Assembly: GCA_907164885.2 (NCBI GenBank) | Contig: OU015498.1 | Location: 128,615,651 to 128,679,650, forward strand | DNA from: Dolomedes plantarius | Lineage: Eukaryota; Arthropoda; Arachnida; Araneae; Dolomedidae | Length of the DNA: 64,000 nucleotides | Direction of reading: 5' to 3' | In this document: positions 49,487 to 60,992 of the stretch, one piece after another | How positions within the stretch are numbered: the first letter of the stretch is position 1 | Layout: each line of letters begins with the position of its first letter | The notes under the pieces: generated by a model | The model's input: only the letters and a program-made list of their open reading frames with translations | The model's database searches: none | Told to the model about the DNA's origin: nothing | Made by a program: the position numbers and the translations under genes

Positions 49487-49864
49487 CTACGTCAGGGAGT
49501 CGCTGGTGGTGAGGAATGCTGGCTTTAAACGGTCGAGGCCAATAACACAATTCTTACCATTCATAAGCAATGTGTAATATTTAGCCGTTCTGTCCATTAC
49601 CTTGAAGGGTCCGTTGTACGGATGCTGTAGTGAGCGCCGGATCCCATCATAGCGCACAAAGAAATGAGAGCACGATTCGAGAGAAGGGTGCACGAAGGTG
49701 GTCGGATTGTGGTGAGCAGAAGTGGGAGTTGGTGAGACACTCTGCATTAAGCTACGGAGATGTTGGATGAACTCGGATGGTTCGACTGCAGGAAGTGGGG
49801 ATGGATGGAGAAAATCTGCAGGAGGCGGAGAGTAGAGCCATATAAAAGCTCTGCACTTGTGCAC
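49487..49864 (-). pseudogene. Integrase C-terminus with GPY/F module
   Basis: The frame holds HPYNGPFKVMDRTAKYYTLL, the GPY/F module of chromoviral and other Gypsy integrases, followed by GLDRLKPAFL near the end of pol. It is shifted relative to the integrase core frame upstream; the break lies around 49820. Without the shift it would be the continuous C-terminal domain. Confidence 0.88.
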
Positions 49865-50784
49865 TGGAGGTCTTCCTTAAACGAGGAGCGGAGTCCTAGG
49901 AGGACTAATGGGAGAGTCTCAGTACACCGGTTGTTTGAGTGACATCTAAGGGCCTGTTTAAGTGAGCGGTGAAAACGCTCAACTAGCCCGTTGCCCGCTG
50001 GATGGTACGGCGAGGTGCGGATGTGCCTAGTGCCTAGTAGTGACATCAGATCAGAGAAAATATGTGTTTGAAACTGGCGTCCTTGATCGGTGGTGATGAC
50101 GGAAGGGGTTCCAAAACGGGCAACCCACTGACTGATGAAAGCGCGTGCTACTGTCTCGGACGAGATGTCAGTTATCGGGATCGCTTCCGGCCATCGAGTA
50201 TACCGATCCACGCACGTAAGCAAGTAAGTGAATCCCTCCGAAGGTGGAAGTGGGCCCACCAAATCAAGATGTACGTGATCGAAGCGATGAGATGGCGGAG
50301 AAAATTGCTGCAGGGTGCTGCGTGTGTGCTTATGTATCTTTGAGCGTTGACATCTCAAGCAGGCACGAGTCCATGCTGTGATGTCTTTCACCATTGATGG
50401 CCACACATAACGCTCTGAAATGAGCTTCTTGGTTGCTCGTACTCCAGGGTGAGAGAGTCCATGCAGGGAGTGGAACAGGCGTTCTCGGCACGCCTCTGGG
50501 ACGAAAGGACGTACTTTGCCGGTACTGCTATCGCAGAATATTTGCAGATCGTTGGAAAGTTTTAGTGGCTGAAGAACGAAACTCGTATGCTTCTCTCCAG
50601 AGAGAAGACGTTGTATTTCCTGGTCATGCGACTGGACCTTAGCGAGTTCGGTGAAGTCGAAACTGGTGATACTCGCAATGTGGTCCAGATATCTGCAACA
50701 ACATTCTTGTTTCTTGGAACATGGCGAATGTCTGTAGTAAACAGCGCTATGAAGTCGAGGTGCCTCAACTGACGGGGCGAGCAA
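49747..50784 (-). pseudogene. Integrase core
   Basis: It contains an HHCC zinc-binding region (LHGLSHPGV, then CLRCQRSK), the DDE core with HLDLVGPLPPSEGF (first Asp), ITTDQGRQFQTHIF (second Asp) and PAGNGLVERFHRSLKQALRC (Glu). The motifs are intact. The link from RNase H is broken by a frameshift near 50690, where the RT frame leaves homology at VVADI, and the link to the C-terminus by another near 49820. Confidence 0.92.
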
Positions 50785-52505
50785 GAATCGGAGTTCTTAG
50801 TAAAGGCATACGTTAAGGGCCTATGATCGGTAAAAACTATAAAGGACTGACCTTCGAGAGAGTGTCGAAAGTGCTTAATCGCTGAGTAGATAGCTAGCAA
50901 TTCCCTGTCATAGGTACTATACTTCCGCTCAGCGTTCGTTAACTTTCGTGAGAAGAAAGAAAGAGGCTGGAGTCCCAAAGTGGTTTTTGCATGCAGGGCC
51001 GCTCCGATGGCAGAATCGGAAGCGTCAACCAATAGAGAGAGTTGCTGCCCGGGAGAGTGGAAACCGAGGGGGACTGCCTGTGAGAGATCAGCCTTGCATT
51101 TATTAAATGCAGCAAGCGCTTCGTCCGTCCATGGCACAGGACGTTTATCATTCTTTCGAGATTCTTTCAAGAACTCATTTAAGGGCGCTTGAGTATGCGC
51201 GGCGTGTACCATGAAACGCCTATAAAAATTTATCATGGCCAGGAATTTGCGGAGCTGGGAAATGGTCTCAGGTTTTGGGAAGTTAGTAATTTGTTGCGTT
51301 TTCTCAGGTAAGGGTTCAATACCGGAAGATGAAATTTTACAGCCCAGAAAGGTTACAAAAGGTTTACCAAGGACGCATTTGGCATGGTTCAGTTTAAGGT
51401 TATATTGTTTGAGGCGGTCAAAAACTTGTTGGAGGTGAGAACTATGCTCTTCAGAGGAGGAAGAGGCGATGACAATGTCATCGAAATATGGCACACAGAA
51501 ATCAAGGCCAACAAGGACTTGATGGATGAAACACTGAAATGTTTGTCCCGCGTTTCGAAGACCGAAAGGAGTGAATTCAAATTCGTACAAGCCAAAAGGA
51601 GTGGTGACGGCGGTCTTTGGCACATCATATGGGTGGACAGGGATCTGGTGGTAAGCCCTGGCCATATCGAGGGTGGAAAAAAAGAACTTATTATGCAAGA
51701 GTTGCGTACAATCTTGAATGTGTGGTACAGGGTACCGGTCCGGAACGGCTACGGCATTGAGTCTGCGGTAATCGCCACAAGGACGCCAATCACCGTTTGT
51801 TTTTTTAACCATATGCAAGGGACTAGCCCAAGGGCTTTTCGATGGCCGAATGATGCCTTGGGAAAGCAGAAATTTGAATTCCTGACGTGCTGCCCGTAAT
51901 AATTCCGGTGACAGACGTCGGGGTTTGGAAAACACAGGAGGACCCGTAGTTTCGATATGGTGAAAAACAGAAGTAGATGTAGGATTGGACGGAAGGTGGG
52001 ATGGATTTGTGAGTTGAGGATAATTTTTGAGAAGCTGGTCGAAACTAGAGTTTCCCCAGAGAATAGAAATATTTGTGGAGCTAGGATTAGTGGAAGGTGA
52101 TTTGCCTCTCGAAGATATTTTAGTTAGATTGTCGATTAGGGAGTTATTGCGAGCATCGACCAGTAAGCCAAAATGTTTCAGAAAGTCGATGCCTATAATA
52201 GGCTGTGAAACGTCCGCGATGACGAACGTCCACGTAAAGGAGCGTCGGAGGTTGAGGTCTAACTTGAGCAGTTTAGTTCCGTAAGTGGGAATGTTCGAGC
52301 CGTTGGCGGCCAAAAGAACCAAGTCTGACGTGCCTGATGCGTTTGGTACTAACGATTTGGGAATTACCGACAAATCGGCACCTGTATCAATGAGAAATTC
52401 TATTGTAGACGGGGGATCGGCCAAGAGGATGCGATTGATCCGGCGATCGCGTTGTAGGCCATCAGGCGGTCGCCTTATTAGTTTCCCGACTGCCGGAAGG
52501 AGCAT
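50562..52505 (-). pseudogene. Gypsy pol: protease, RT, RNase H
   Basis: 647-codon open frame. Protease motif [13 protein letters not shown] at about residues 36-48. RT has [36 protein letters not shown] and the catalytic box [10 protein letters not shown]. RNase H has [27 protein letters not shown] and [10 protein letters not shown]. The frame is offset by -1 relative to gag, which it overlaps by 28 bases, consistent with programmed -1 frameshifting. After [12 protein letters not shown] the frame shifts and the last ~40 residues are out of phase. Confidence 0.93.
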
Positions 52506-53284
52506 GGGGATTTACACCGTTTGGCTCTTTCTCCAAAGTTGGTGTGGTAGAAACATAGCCCGTTGGCCGCTTCCTTGTATTGGCGAGGGCGGCTTCTCGA
52601 TCGGTTGTTCTCGCGGCGGTGGGCACCTTTATGTGGGTTGCGACCACGTACCAGTGCCGATAACTCGTTCACTTGCTGGGTAAGTCTATCTATGCGAGAA
52701 TCAAGGTCGGAACCTTGATTGGTGTGTTCTGTACTGGCGACGATGTTTATTTCGGGGGGTGCCAGGTCGTGAATTTTATCTGCAGCTGTAGCCAATGTGC
52801 TGAGGTCATCGCTCAGGGTAGCGAGTATACTTTGGGTAGAGGTTGGAAGCCTCGCGAACCATAAAGATTTTAACAAGGGGTCGCCTATCGACGTGCCAGC
52901 TAATGTGCGCATTCGCGCCAAGAATTGTGAAGGGCGTTGGTCGCCCAATTCGAGACCTTTTAGAAGCGTACGGATTTTGGACTCTTGGCTTTCGGTATTC
53001 AACTCAATCAATCGCTGCTTTAGAGTATTATATTGGTCCTTGTCAGGTGGATTTAGAACGAAATCAGCAATTGGGTCTAAAACACTGGACTCTAGAGCTG
53101 CAATGGCGTGGTTAAATTTTGTGGAGTCCGCCGCAATATTTGCAATGGTAAATTGTGCTTCAATTTGCCTAAACCATATGTATGGATTGGTTTTCCAGAA
53201 AGGAGATGGTTTAATGGAGACGCGCGAAAGATTCGCGGAAGGGTCGCCGGGAGGTTGCATCATATAAATCAAGGAGAGAAACAA
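52478..53284 (-). CDS. Gypsy gag polyprotein
   Basis: 268-codon frame; the methionine at codon 8 or 9 (MMQPPGDPS) is an equally good start. It has a capsid-like region ([17 protein letters not shown], then [18 protein letters not shown] text), a coiled-coil-prone stretch ([17 protein letters not shown]), a basic RS-rich region, and an atypical single zinc-binding motif [18 protein letters not shown] near the C-terminus, the form seen in many arthropod Gypsy gags. It is intact. Pol follows in the -1 frame with a 28-base overlap. Confidence 0.85.
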   Translation of the reverse strand: MFLSLIYMMQPPGDPSANLSRVSIKPSPFWKTNPYIWFRQIEAQFTIANIAADSTKFNHAIAALESSVLDPIADFVLNPPDKDQYNTLKQRLIELNTESQESKIRTLLKGLELGDQRPSQFLARMRTLAGTSIGDPLLKSLWFARLPTSTQSILATLSDDLSTLATAADKIHDLAPPEINIVASTEHTNQGSDLDSRIDRLTQQVNELSALVRGRNPHKGAHRRENNRSRSRPRQYKEAANGLCFYHTNFGERAKRCKSPCSFRQSGN

Positions 53285-54117
53285 TACAAATACAATTCAA
53301 CAGCTACGTATGCCAAAGGTAAATATGTAAAAATAAGATGAAATACAGTTGTTATACGATATAAGTATTCAGTAGGGAAATAATCAAGCATGTGCAAAGA
53401 AAAGTATGTATAGAAATAAAGTATGCAAAGAAAACATCAATACCAAAATGCAAAACAAAAATAATATAGCAAAAAAAATATGAGAAAGAGACGCTAGCAT
53501 GTAATTAAATTACGGGGATAATATCTGGTACAGCACAGTACGAAAATACATTACAAAGAAAAGTATAAGGGTTAGAAGAGCATATATACGCAATACCGAG
53601 AAGGTAAGTTTAATAAAGTTTACCATACAAAATAATGGGACAGCTTACCTATCACGTAGATAGTTGTGATAATCCATTTAATTAGTCCTAGGGCTTAATT
53701 ATCCGAGCAGTTAGGCACCACGAAAAAATAGGCGTGCGACACGTGATCGTTGTTTGATTCTTTGCGTCAAGAATTCAGAATAATCACTGTAAGGTATAAA
53801 ACCTTGCACCACACATATCGTAAGCGAGGACACAACACACAGTATCAGGATGGTGGAGAAGAACAATTTTTTGGAGCTTCACAAACACGCTGTATTGTCG
53901 GGCCACGTGCGAGTTATAGCAGATGACAGCCGTGGGGGAAAAAATTTCCCAGAAAAATTGAGACGTACTCCGAATGGTTAGCCGCTTAAGAGATCATATG
54001 AAGCACAATTTCATCAGAATTGTAGACAAACCGGGGCGATGCTGATGGATTGCTGCTTGGTCGGCCACGCGGCAAATCGAAAGCAAAATTGTCCAGTCAG
54101 TCTCTGGTCACCAATTT
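53285..54117 (-). other. Gypsy leader with primer binding site
   Basis: About 830 bases between the 5' LTR and gag with no open frame, AT-rich in its gag-proximal half. On the minus strand TGGTGACCAGAGA starts five bases past the LTR (54113 downward) and is a PBS candidate; its complement ends in CCA. Confidence 0.7.
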
Positions 54118-54396
54118 ATGGGATCTATTACGGACATCAGAAGGTATAAGCAGCAATTATAAACATAACATGTTCCTTTATTTAAAAGTTGACACATAAC
54201 ATAGATTTACAGTTACGAAACCCGGCTCGTAGTTCATCGCAGAGAATTCGGAGCGGAGAAGCGTACGTACCACGCTAGTACGGAAAAGTGAAGTAGTGAA
54301 GATCGGTGTTCCAATGTCCGCGGCAATTCCCCAAACCTGCGCTAACCAGATGCGCAGAACGCGACGTCGGAGCTGTCTGCGAGTTGGGTTGCCACA
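54118..54396 (-). repeat. 5' LTR of the recent Gypsy element
   Basis: 279 bases; begins (minus sense) TGTGGCAACCC and ends GATCCCAT. Partner of 49006-49293. Confidence 0.9.
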
Positions 54397-54681
54397 GTTG
54401 TAACATTTGCCGCCACTATACACACACGGTTTTAAATTGCGGACGGCTGCTAATGTTTACATCCGGTAGTTGCAGCCCTTGCCATTCGGAATGTAGAAAT
54501 ATCGTCGATTTTTGTGCCGCATACCTACGCGTTTTATATATATAGATGTTCTATTAGATTTAATTTGAATATTTTCTTCTACATTATTTTGCCTATAAAA
54601 ATATCAGTTACGATTATTTTATAAATATATTTATTCGTTTTGTTTTACATCAATTGCATACATTGATCGTTGTATTTATTA

Positions 54682-54696
54682 TAAATAAATAAATAA

Positions 54697-54740
<44 letters not shown>
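54682..54740. repeat. (TAAA)n(TA)n microsatellite
   Basis: Lies in the 3' portion of the outer Helitron. A duplicated Helitron segment (AATTGCATACATTG) lies on either side, so the microsatellite sits in a local tandem duplication. Confidence 0.9.
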
Positions 54741-54744
<4 letters not shown>

Positions 54745-54822
54745 TTTTGGCATTAATTGCATACATTGGTCGTTGTATTTAATTTGAATGTACTCCGTAA
54801 CGAAGTACGGGTTTTCAGCTAG

Positions 54823-57540
54823 TTTTATTATATGAGCATAAATCAAACAAGAGTAGGTGCATGGGCATGTCAAATAGGAGGATGATACTTACGGTTATGT
54901 CACATAACAAATTCTACACAATGAGAATTACTGTAATCATTGTCCATAGAGGGTAGTTAGAAGTTCGGTGCTTAAAACACAATGGGAAACACTCTAGATT
55001 GTTTACAGCTGAGTCCTATTATAGTTTGACCACTCTCCAATTTCTGATGTAGTTGCATCTCGAGTGAACCTGCTTCTGTACACAGCCAACAAAACCCTTG
55101 TTTACAAAACACTCTTAAGCATTACAGCAGCGGAGGCAAGGCCATTATCATGTGTTGGTACTTTACCATGAAACTGGGTCCATATGACCCCATAAATGTG
55201 GTTAACTCAAATTATGGTAGCTCTATGGAGCTACAATTTAATGGAATGGAATAAAATTAGGTCTTCTTGAAAACCACAATTTAATATTAGGCACTCTCAA
55301 CTTCGAGGCAGTTAGCAGCACAATAATTACAAATAAAATTTTTTCCGTCAAAATTCCTTTATTGCTATTATCTTGTTAGTTTCTTTATTAAGGTCAACTT
55401 GAATATTATATTAAAATTAAACTTTGGAGATAGTTACATTTGTTTTGACACAATTTCAAATATGAAATATATTGCATTTTATTTGACGGTCATACATGAA
55501 AGACAGCTATTTCATTCGTGTAGTTATTATTTGATTTAATAAACTTGCATAAAGCATTGACGTCTATGATTACTTTGATATTTTATCCATTTTTTCAATT
55601 TAAACACACCATAACTTATCGTTTATCGTGATATTTTGCAAAAGGCAATGCGCATTACGCTTGTGGTGTTAATGCAATTCGTATAATTGAAAGCTGAAAG
55701 ATTGCACACAAAAATTGGAGCGTACTTTTCAGAAAAAAATTTTCAGACTCAGTAAATCATTTTACAGATTTTATTTTGCCTTATACATATGTGTAGTCGT
55801 CTTTTCTCATTATTATCTTCATAGAAAATATAGAGATTTCTCATGAATGACACAGCTCTGTAAAAGTTTATTGTTATAATTAATGCTACTTTTAGATCTA
55901 CTAATAAGACTGTTTACTTATTCAGTAAACGTGATTTTACTTTGAAACTTAAATTACTTCCTCCTCATTTACGAAAAGAATGTTATCTAGTCAATTTATA
56001 AAATTTATGTACATTCAGTAAAACTGCTTGTCACCATGAATATTCATGAAACAAAATTTGAATTATGTACCACATAATCATCTGAATAATAGCGTACATG
56101 AAAAGTTTAGGCCATAAGGCGCAAATAATGACGGGAATTGAATATCAAATGAGATGGGTATCACAGGAATAATATTTATAATTATGGCTTGCTAGTAGTC
56201 TTTTGATTATGTATAACATAATAAAATAATAAAGATATTATTAAAAACAGTTATTTTAATGATGTATAAGTATTTAAAAATTTGTTTACATATGTTGTCA
56301 TTTCCTTTCTGTTGGAATAAATGAAATAGTTATATATTTCAATAAACTAATTCTTAGTAGATCAGAAAATTTTATGAAACAGTCACAGTTACCAAGGAAA
56401 GATGTTGATATTTCTAATAGGAACCTTTATATCCTTAACGCTGTTAAATTTTGGAACAAAAATTTAACTCATCATCCTCCTGCAGTGCAACCCTGTTAAG
56501 AAGTTCTAATATATGGTTCCCTATAATATTTATTTCAGTAGCTCCATAAGTTGCAACCGTATCTATCGAACGTTTGTAAAGTCCAGTTTTTAATTTATGT
56601 GACTTAGCTTTACAACGCTTGTTTGCCAAGGTCTGATCAATAAACCGAGAACGGTATTTTACCGGTGATGACGAACGGGGATTTTTTTAATACAATGACT
56701 CACATCTTGTGCGTAACAGGTTCCAGTAGTCATAATAGCAAAAAAGATGAAAAGCCAGAAATAAACTGTTTATAAAATGAATATCTACTATTTATTAAAA
56801 ATGCATTCTTATTTGTTTATATATATGTGATATTGTTTGCTCATTAACAAAAATATCTCTTTCCTTGCCTATTAAAGATAATGAAATGTTTAGAAGTACT
56901 TTTATATTTATTTGAGTAACACCAAATCGTACGCGATCAATTTTTTTCTTTCTTTTTAATAAGTTAACGTGAGTGATAAGTCACGAGTAGATTGGTAGCA
57001 TATGTAACAAAACCAAAAGATTGTTACATATGCATGTTTAAACATCCAAGTCCAAACATCTTGGATGTTTAAGCATCCAAGTATGTAACCTTTGGTGTGC
57101 CCCTCCGTTATACTGATATTTGAATTTTGTGAATTTGCTGGGTGGAAAAATGGGTTTTGTGCCGTTTAAAGATTTTAAATATATTTTTATGATTAAAGTT
57201 TTACAGGTTCGATTAGCAATTACTAATTACCCAGGTTTGTTTTTAACCCAGCATGTAAGTCTGTAGAACAGAGACATCACTAAGTGTTTAGAAATGATGA
57301 GGACCAATATTTACAATTAACAATAAAATATTTATTGCACAAATAAACAGTTAAATTATACAGTATTAAAATGGATTTACTATTCTCATAGCCACATGCA
57401 TAATTAATAATCTGCTGAAATGATTAATATTCTTAAATATTAATGTGGGTCCTCACACTAGTAGGTCTGTATCATTTAAAGGGATATTTTAATTTAAATC
57501 TAAATCTAAAAAAAAGAGTACTGTCCTTCAACTGAAATGC
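54823..57540. other. AT-rich intergenic DNA, no gene
   Basis: A small hairpin-forming inverted repeat (AAACATCCAAG against CTTGGATGTTT) lies near 57040-57080. The frame at minus 56444-56629 has no signature. Nothing else noted. Confidence 0.5.
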
Positions 57541-59386
57541 AAAGACAGACTTACCCCAAATTTGGCTCGCCTGAAAATTTCTGATCTCCCACTCGCACGG
57601 CATAGTCGCAGGGCGGACTCGAAAGTCTCACCACAGGGCAAGCCCGTAGGCTATTCGCCCTCTGCATACCTCTCTCTACCAAATCTCTGAACTCTCTCTC
57701 TCTAAAATTCAAGTCCCCCTCTTAATACTAATCTCAACTTTCCATATTCCTCTCTCAACCTTCCAATCATAGAAAATTCTTATTCATCTTAAACTCCACC
57801 TACGTCTTAAACTTTTCCTTAGTGGCTATAATATTTTTCTTTTATTAAATTCACACTTCTCATTGGACCAATAATTATCTTTCACATTCTTCCCCTTTTC
57901 CTTCCTACATTTTTTTTTATATTTTATTTTTCTTAAATCCCCCTCTCTAACTTTTCTATAAATCAACAATACTTACTATGGCACACATTCCCTTCAATTC
58001 TTATTTTCCATATTCTTAAATGGGCTTTTTCGACTGACCCTCGCTCCTACGCAACTCTTTTATTATGGGGCCTTTTAACTAACCGCGATTCTAACTTCAC
58101 TACAAATATTCTCCTTACCGTTTATGTGAGTGGGTACTTTATATCTTCATCCCCTCCTTTCACCGGGGCGCGAATACTATTCAACACATCCCTTCCATTA
58201 CTAGAAATATCCCTCACCTCTACGCAACTCTTTATGGGACCGGTCTTTGAACACATCGTTTATTTAGTCAAAGGACACCACGGCTGCTATTTTCCAACGT
58301 TTTTTCCCTTTTCACCATAAATAGTTTTATTCCTGAACACGTGAAAGGTATACATAAGATTCGATTCACAAGAATCGAACTTTTGAGTGAATGAATTAAA
58401 GAAGCTGCTTGAGATATGCTAATTTCGGCATACGCGCTTAGTATAAATACCAAGCAGCTTGATTAAGTGAAAAGGTTGTTAAGGTTGATAGATAAGTGAG
58501 TTAAGGGAGCTACGAGGTAAGCAGCTCCAGGTGTTAACCGGCGGTGGTGCTTAGGGGGCCCAAAGTTTACGTGGCAGAACTGCTGGTTTGACTCTCTGCT
58601 GGTTTGACTCTCTGCTGGTTTGTGAGTATGGCAAAGTGTATTTTTATTGAATGCTAATATATATTCCGTACAAGTAGTACGTATGTTTATTGCTGTAAAA
58701 GCAAATTCTATATGTGCAACGAATTCAATAAACAGTGTTTCATGTATAAACTGTGTTTGTATCAAATTCATTTAGAGTGCCACTTCAAATTATATACGCC
58801 CAAGTCTGGGTAGAAGTGAGCTATTCTCTATACACGCTATAAAATATCCCTTTCTTGTATTGACATTTACAACCGGCTATTATATACCCTTCCTCTCCGT
58901 GTACAATTTTATGGCTATCTCCTTTTAACTTATTTCTTAACCTTTTCAAAACGTTTTACAATGCATAAAGAATCTAAACATGCTTGCAGGTGCTAAGATT
59001 CTCCTAGGAACCCTTGCTGGCTTAAAGAGCCAGCAAATTTACATCCCTACATTTTTCCATGTCAAACCTAGCTGTGTTATGCATCTAGATAAATCATATA
59101 CTTTTCAGACTATCTAGATTTTTTAATCACATAGCATCTGTGTACAGATTTCATTATACTTTTGCATAAAGAAAAATTTATTTATTTGGAGTGTTTAAAA
59201 TGACTGTGAGTGGCATGTATGAAATAATTCTTTATATCTTGCTACTCAATTTAGAAAAAGTGTGACATTTTTAATGGTTTTCAAAGATTTAAACGATTAT
59301 TTTGCCATAAAAAATCCGAGACCACCAAGAAAAGTACAGGGTGCTGCAGACGGTCTCTCGCAATTCTGAAGATCACTGAGTAGGAA
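57541..59386. other. CT-rich then unassigned region
   Basis: 57541-58330 is pyrimidine-rich on the plus strand with CTCTCTCT patches. TACGCAACTCTTT occurs near 58048 and again near 58219. CTGCTGGTTTGACTCT is tandemly repeated near 58580-58622, and AATAAA occurs near 58728. It has the look of an LTR or untranslated region of a retroelement, but I found no matching partner or target duplication. Confidence 0.4.
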
Positions 59387-59790
59387 ATGGTGTGTGTGTG
59401 TGCGGAGGGAAAGGGAGAGTGTTACGGATGTTACATTGTGTTACGGATTCCAGAACTCGACAAAGGAAGAGCTGCACCCAGAAATATGATAGCTGTGGTA
59501 ATGGGAGTGAACGATGATGGGCTATACAAACTCGGTACTAAATCCGGAATATTGGAGAAGTTATATTCCAGAAATGAATTCCAACTGACTGAAAACAATT
59601 TCATATCTGAAAAAGACGTCCCAAGCTTCGTACACTCACTTCGAATCACAGTTACCGTGTGATCAGGAAACTCACAAGGTTTCGTCCACTGCAATTGTAG
59701 AAAGCAGTGTGACAGCAAAAGATGCAAGTGCCTGTCAAATGGCATCAAATGCAACTATAAACTGACATCATATGTAAGAGCCATAACAGT
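59387..59790 (+). pseudogene. C-terminal tail of a KRBA2-like (Ginger/integrase-derived) protein
   Basis: The 91-codon frame contains VLRIPELDKGRAAPRNMIAV, GLYKLGTKSGILEKLYSRNEF and SEKDVPS. After a stop at 59660 the same frame continues GFVHCNCRKQCDSKRCKCLS and NGIKCNY. A cysteine cluster of this kind after such a domain is the C-terminal signature of KRBA2-like proteins, which derive from Ginger-type transposon integrases. The integrase core is absent, so this is a truncated relic. Assignment is from pattern recall, not a search. Confidence 0.5.
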
Positions 59791-60237
59791 TCTGCCTGCA
59801 AGAATAAGTAACAGTCCATTTTTCATAATTTTTTCCCTCACTTATTATTTTACTATGTTTTAATTTTTTTTCGCTATGGACATTTTTTTTAACTGTGAAG
59901 TTTTTAAAATAGTCAATACAGATCATTAAAATGATCTTAACTCATTTACTTCATTTTATTTAGTCAAATAATTAGAGTTAAAAATGTTTCTATTCTGACT
60001 TTGATCATTCTTCAACTGCCCATTCGCAAAGTGAGCAATTTAGAATGCTCAAAGTGCGAAATGAAATTAAGTTTCATACTCTGCGCATTTCTGATTTGCC
60101 CATACGCTAAATGATCATTTGTAAATGACCCAATTCCGAAATAATGTAACATTTCGGACTTGGCGCATTTGTATGTGATCCATTCGCGTTGTGAGCATTT
60201 TTTTCGGATATTGTCCGATTTCGGAGTTGGGTTCCAT

Positions 60238-60990
<753 letters not shown>

Positions 60991-60992
60991 TA

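Larger units (their letters stand above)
49006..54396 (-). mobile_element. Ty3/Gypsy LTR retrotransposon, nearly complete (5391 bases)
   Basis: LTRs at 49006-49293 and 54118-54396 are flanked by the 5-base duplication GTTGT (49001-49005, 54397-54401). Minus-strand order is 5' LTR, PBS, gag, protease-RT-RNase H, integrase, polypurine tract, 3' LTR. Over the last ~220 bases the LTRs differ at about three positions, so insertion is recent. Gag and most of pol are open; two frameshifts break the integrase part. It lies inside the minus-strand Helitron, 26 bases from the foldback element. Confidence 0.95.
47284..54546 (-). mobile_element. Second Helitron, minus strand, inserted in the first
   Basis: Read on the minus strand, it starts TCTATATATATAAAACGCG at 54546 and ends CTAG at 47284, after the hairpin CTAGTCGC/GCGGCTAG. 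The flanking bases are A before and T after, and there is no target duplication. Joining the flanks reproduces the sequence of the sister Helitron near 36560-36575 (CTATATTCTT.AG..TGT.CTATTA), so the boundaries are fixed. Net length without inserts is about 887 bases. No Rep/helicase coding. Confidence 0.85.
45514..54822 (+). mobile_element. Non-autonomous Helitron carrying a nest of later insertions
   Basis: The 5' tip TCTGTA (45514, preceded by A) is interrupted by a Tc1 element and resumes at 46741 as TATATAAAACCGTTCCGTAA with seven TGAC repeats. The body stops at 47283, resumes at 54547 after another Helitron, and ends with the hairpin GTACTCCGTAACGAAGTAC and CTAG at 54819-54822, followed by T. 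Net length without inserts is about 825 bases, against 724 for the sister copy at 33751-36738; a duplicated, TA-expanded segment near 54650-54770 accounts for the difference. Confidence 0.85.

Noticed and set aside
51384..51899. 171-codon plus-strand frame opposite Gypsy pol
   Set aside because: It is the antisense shadow of the RT domain with no independent motif; the same applies to other plus-strand frames in 49760-53341.
57541..58330. CT-rich stretch as a promoter or UTR of a host gene
   Set aside because: No adjacent coding exon could be identified and microsatellite-like CTCT runs explain the composition.
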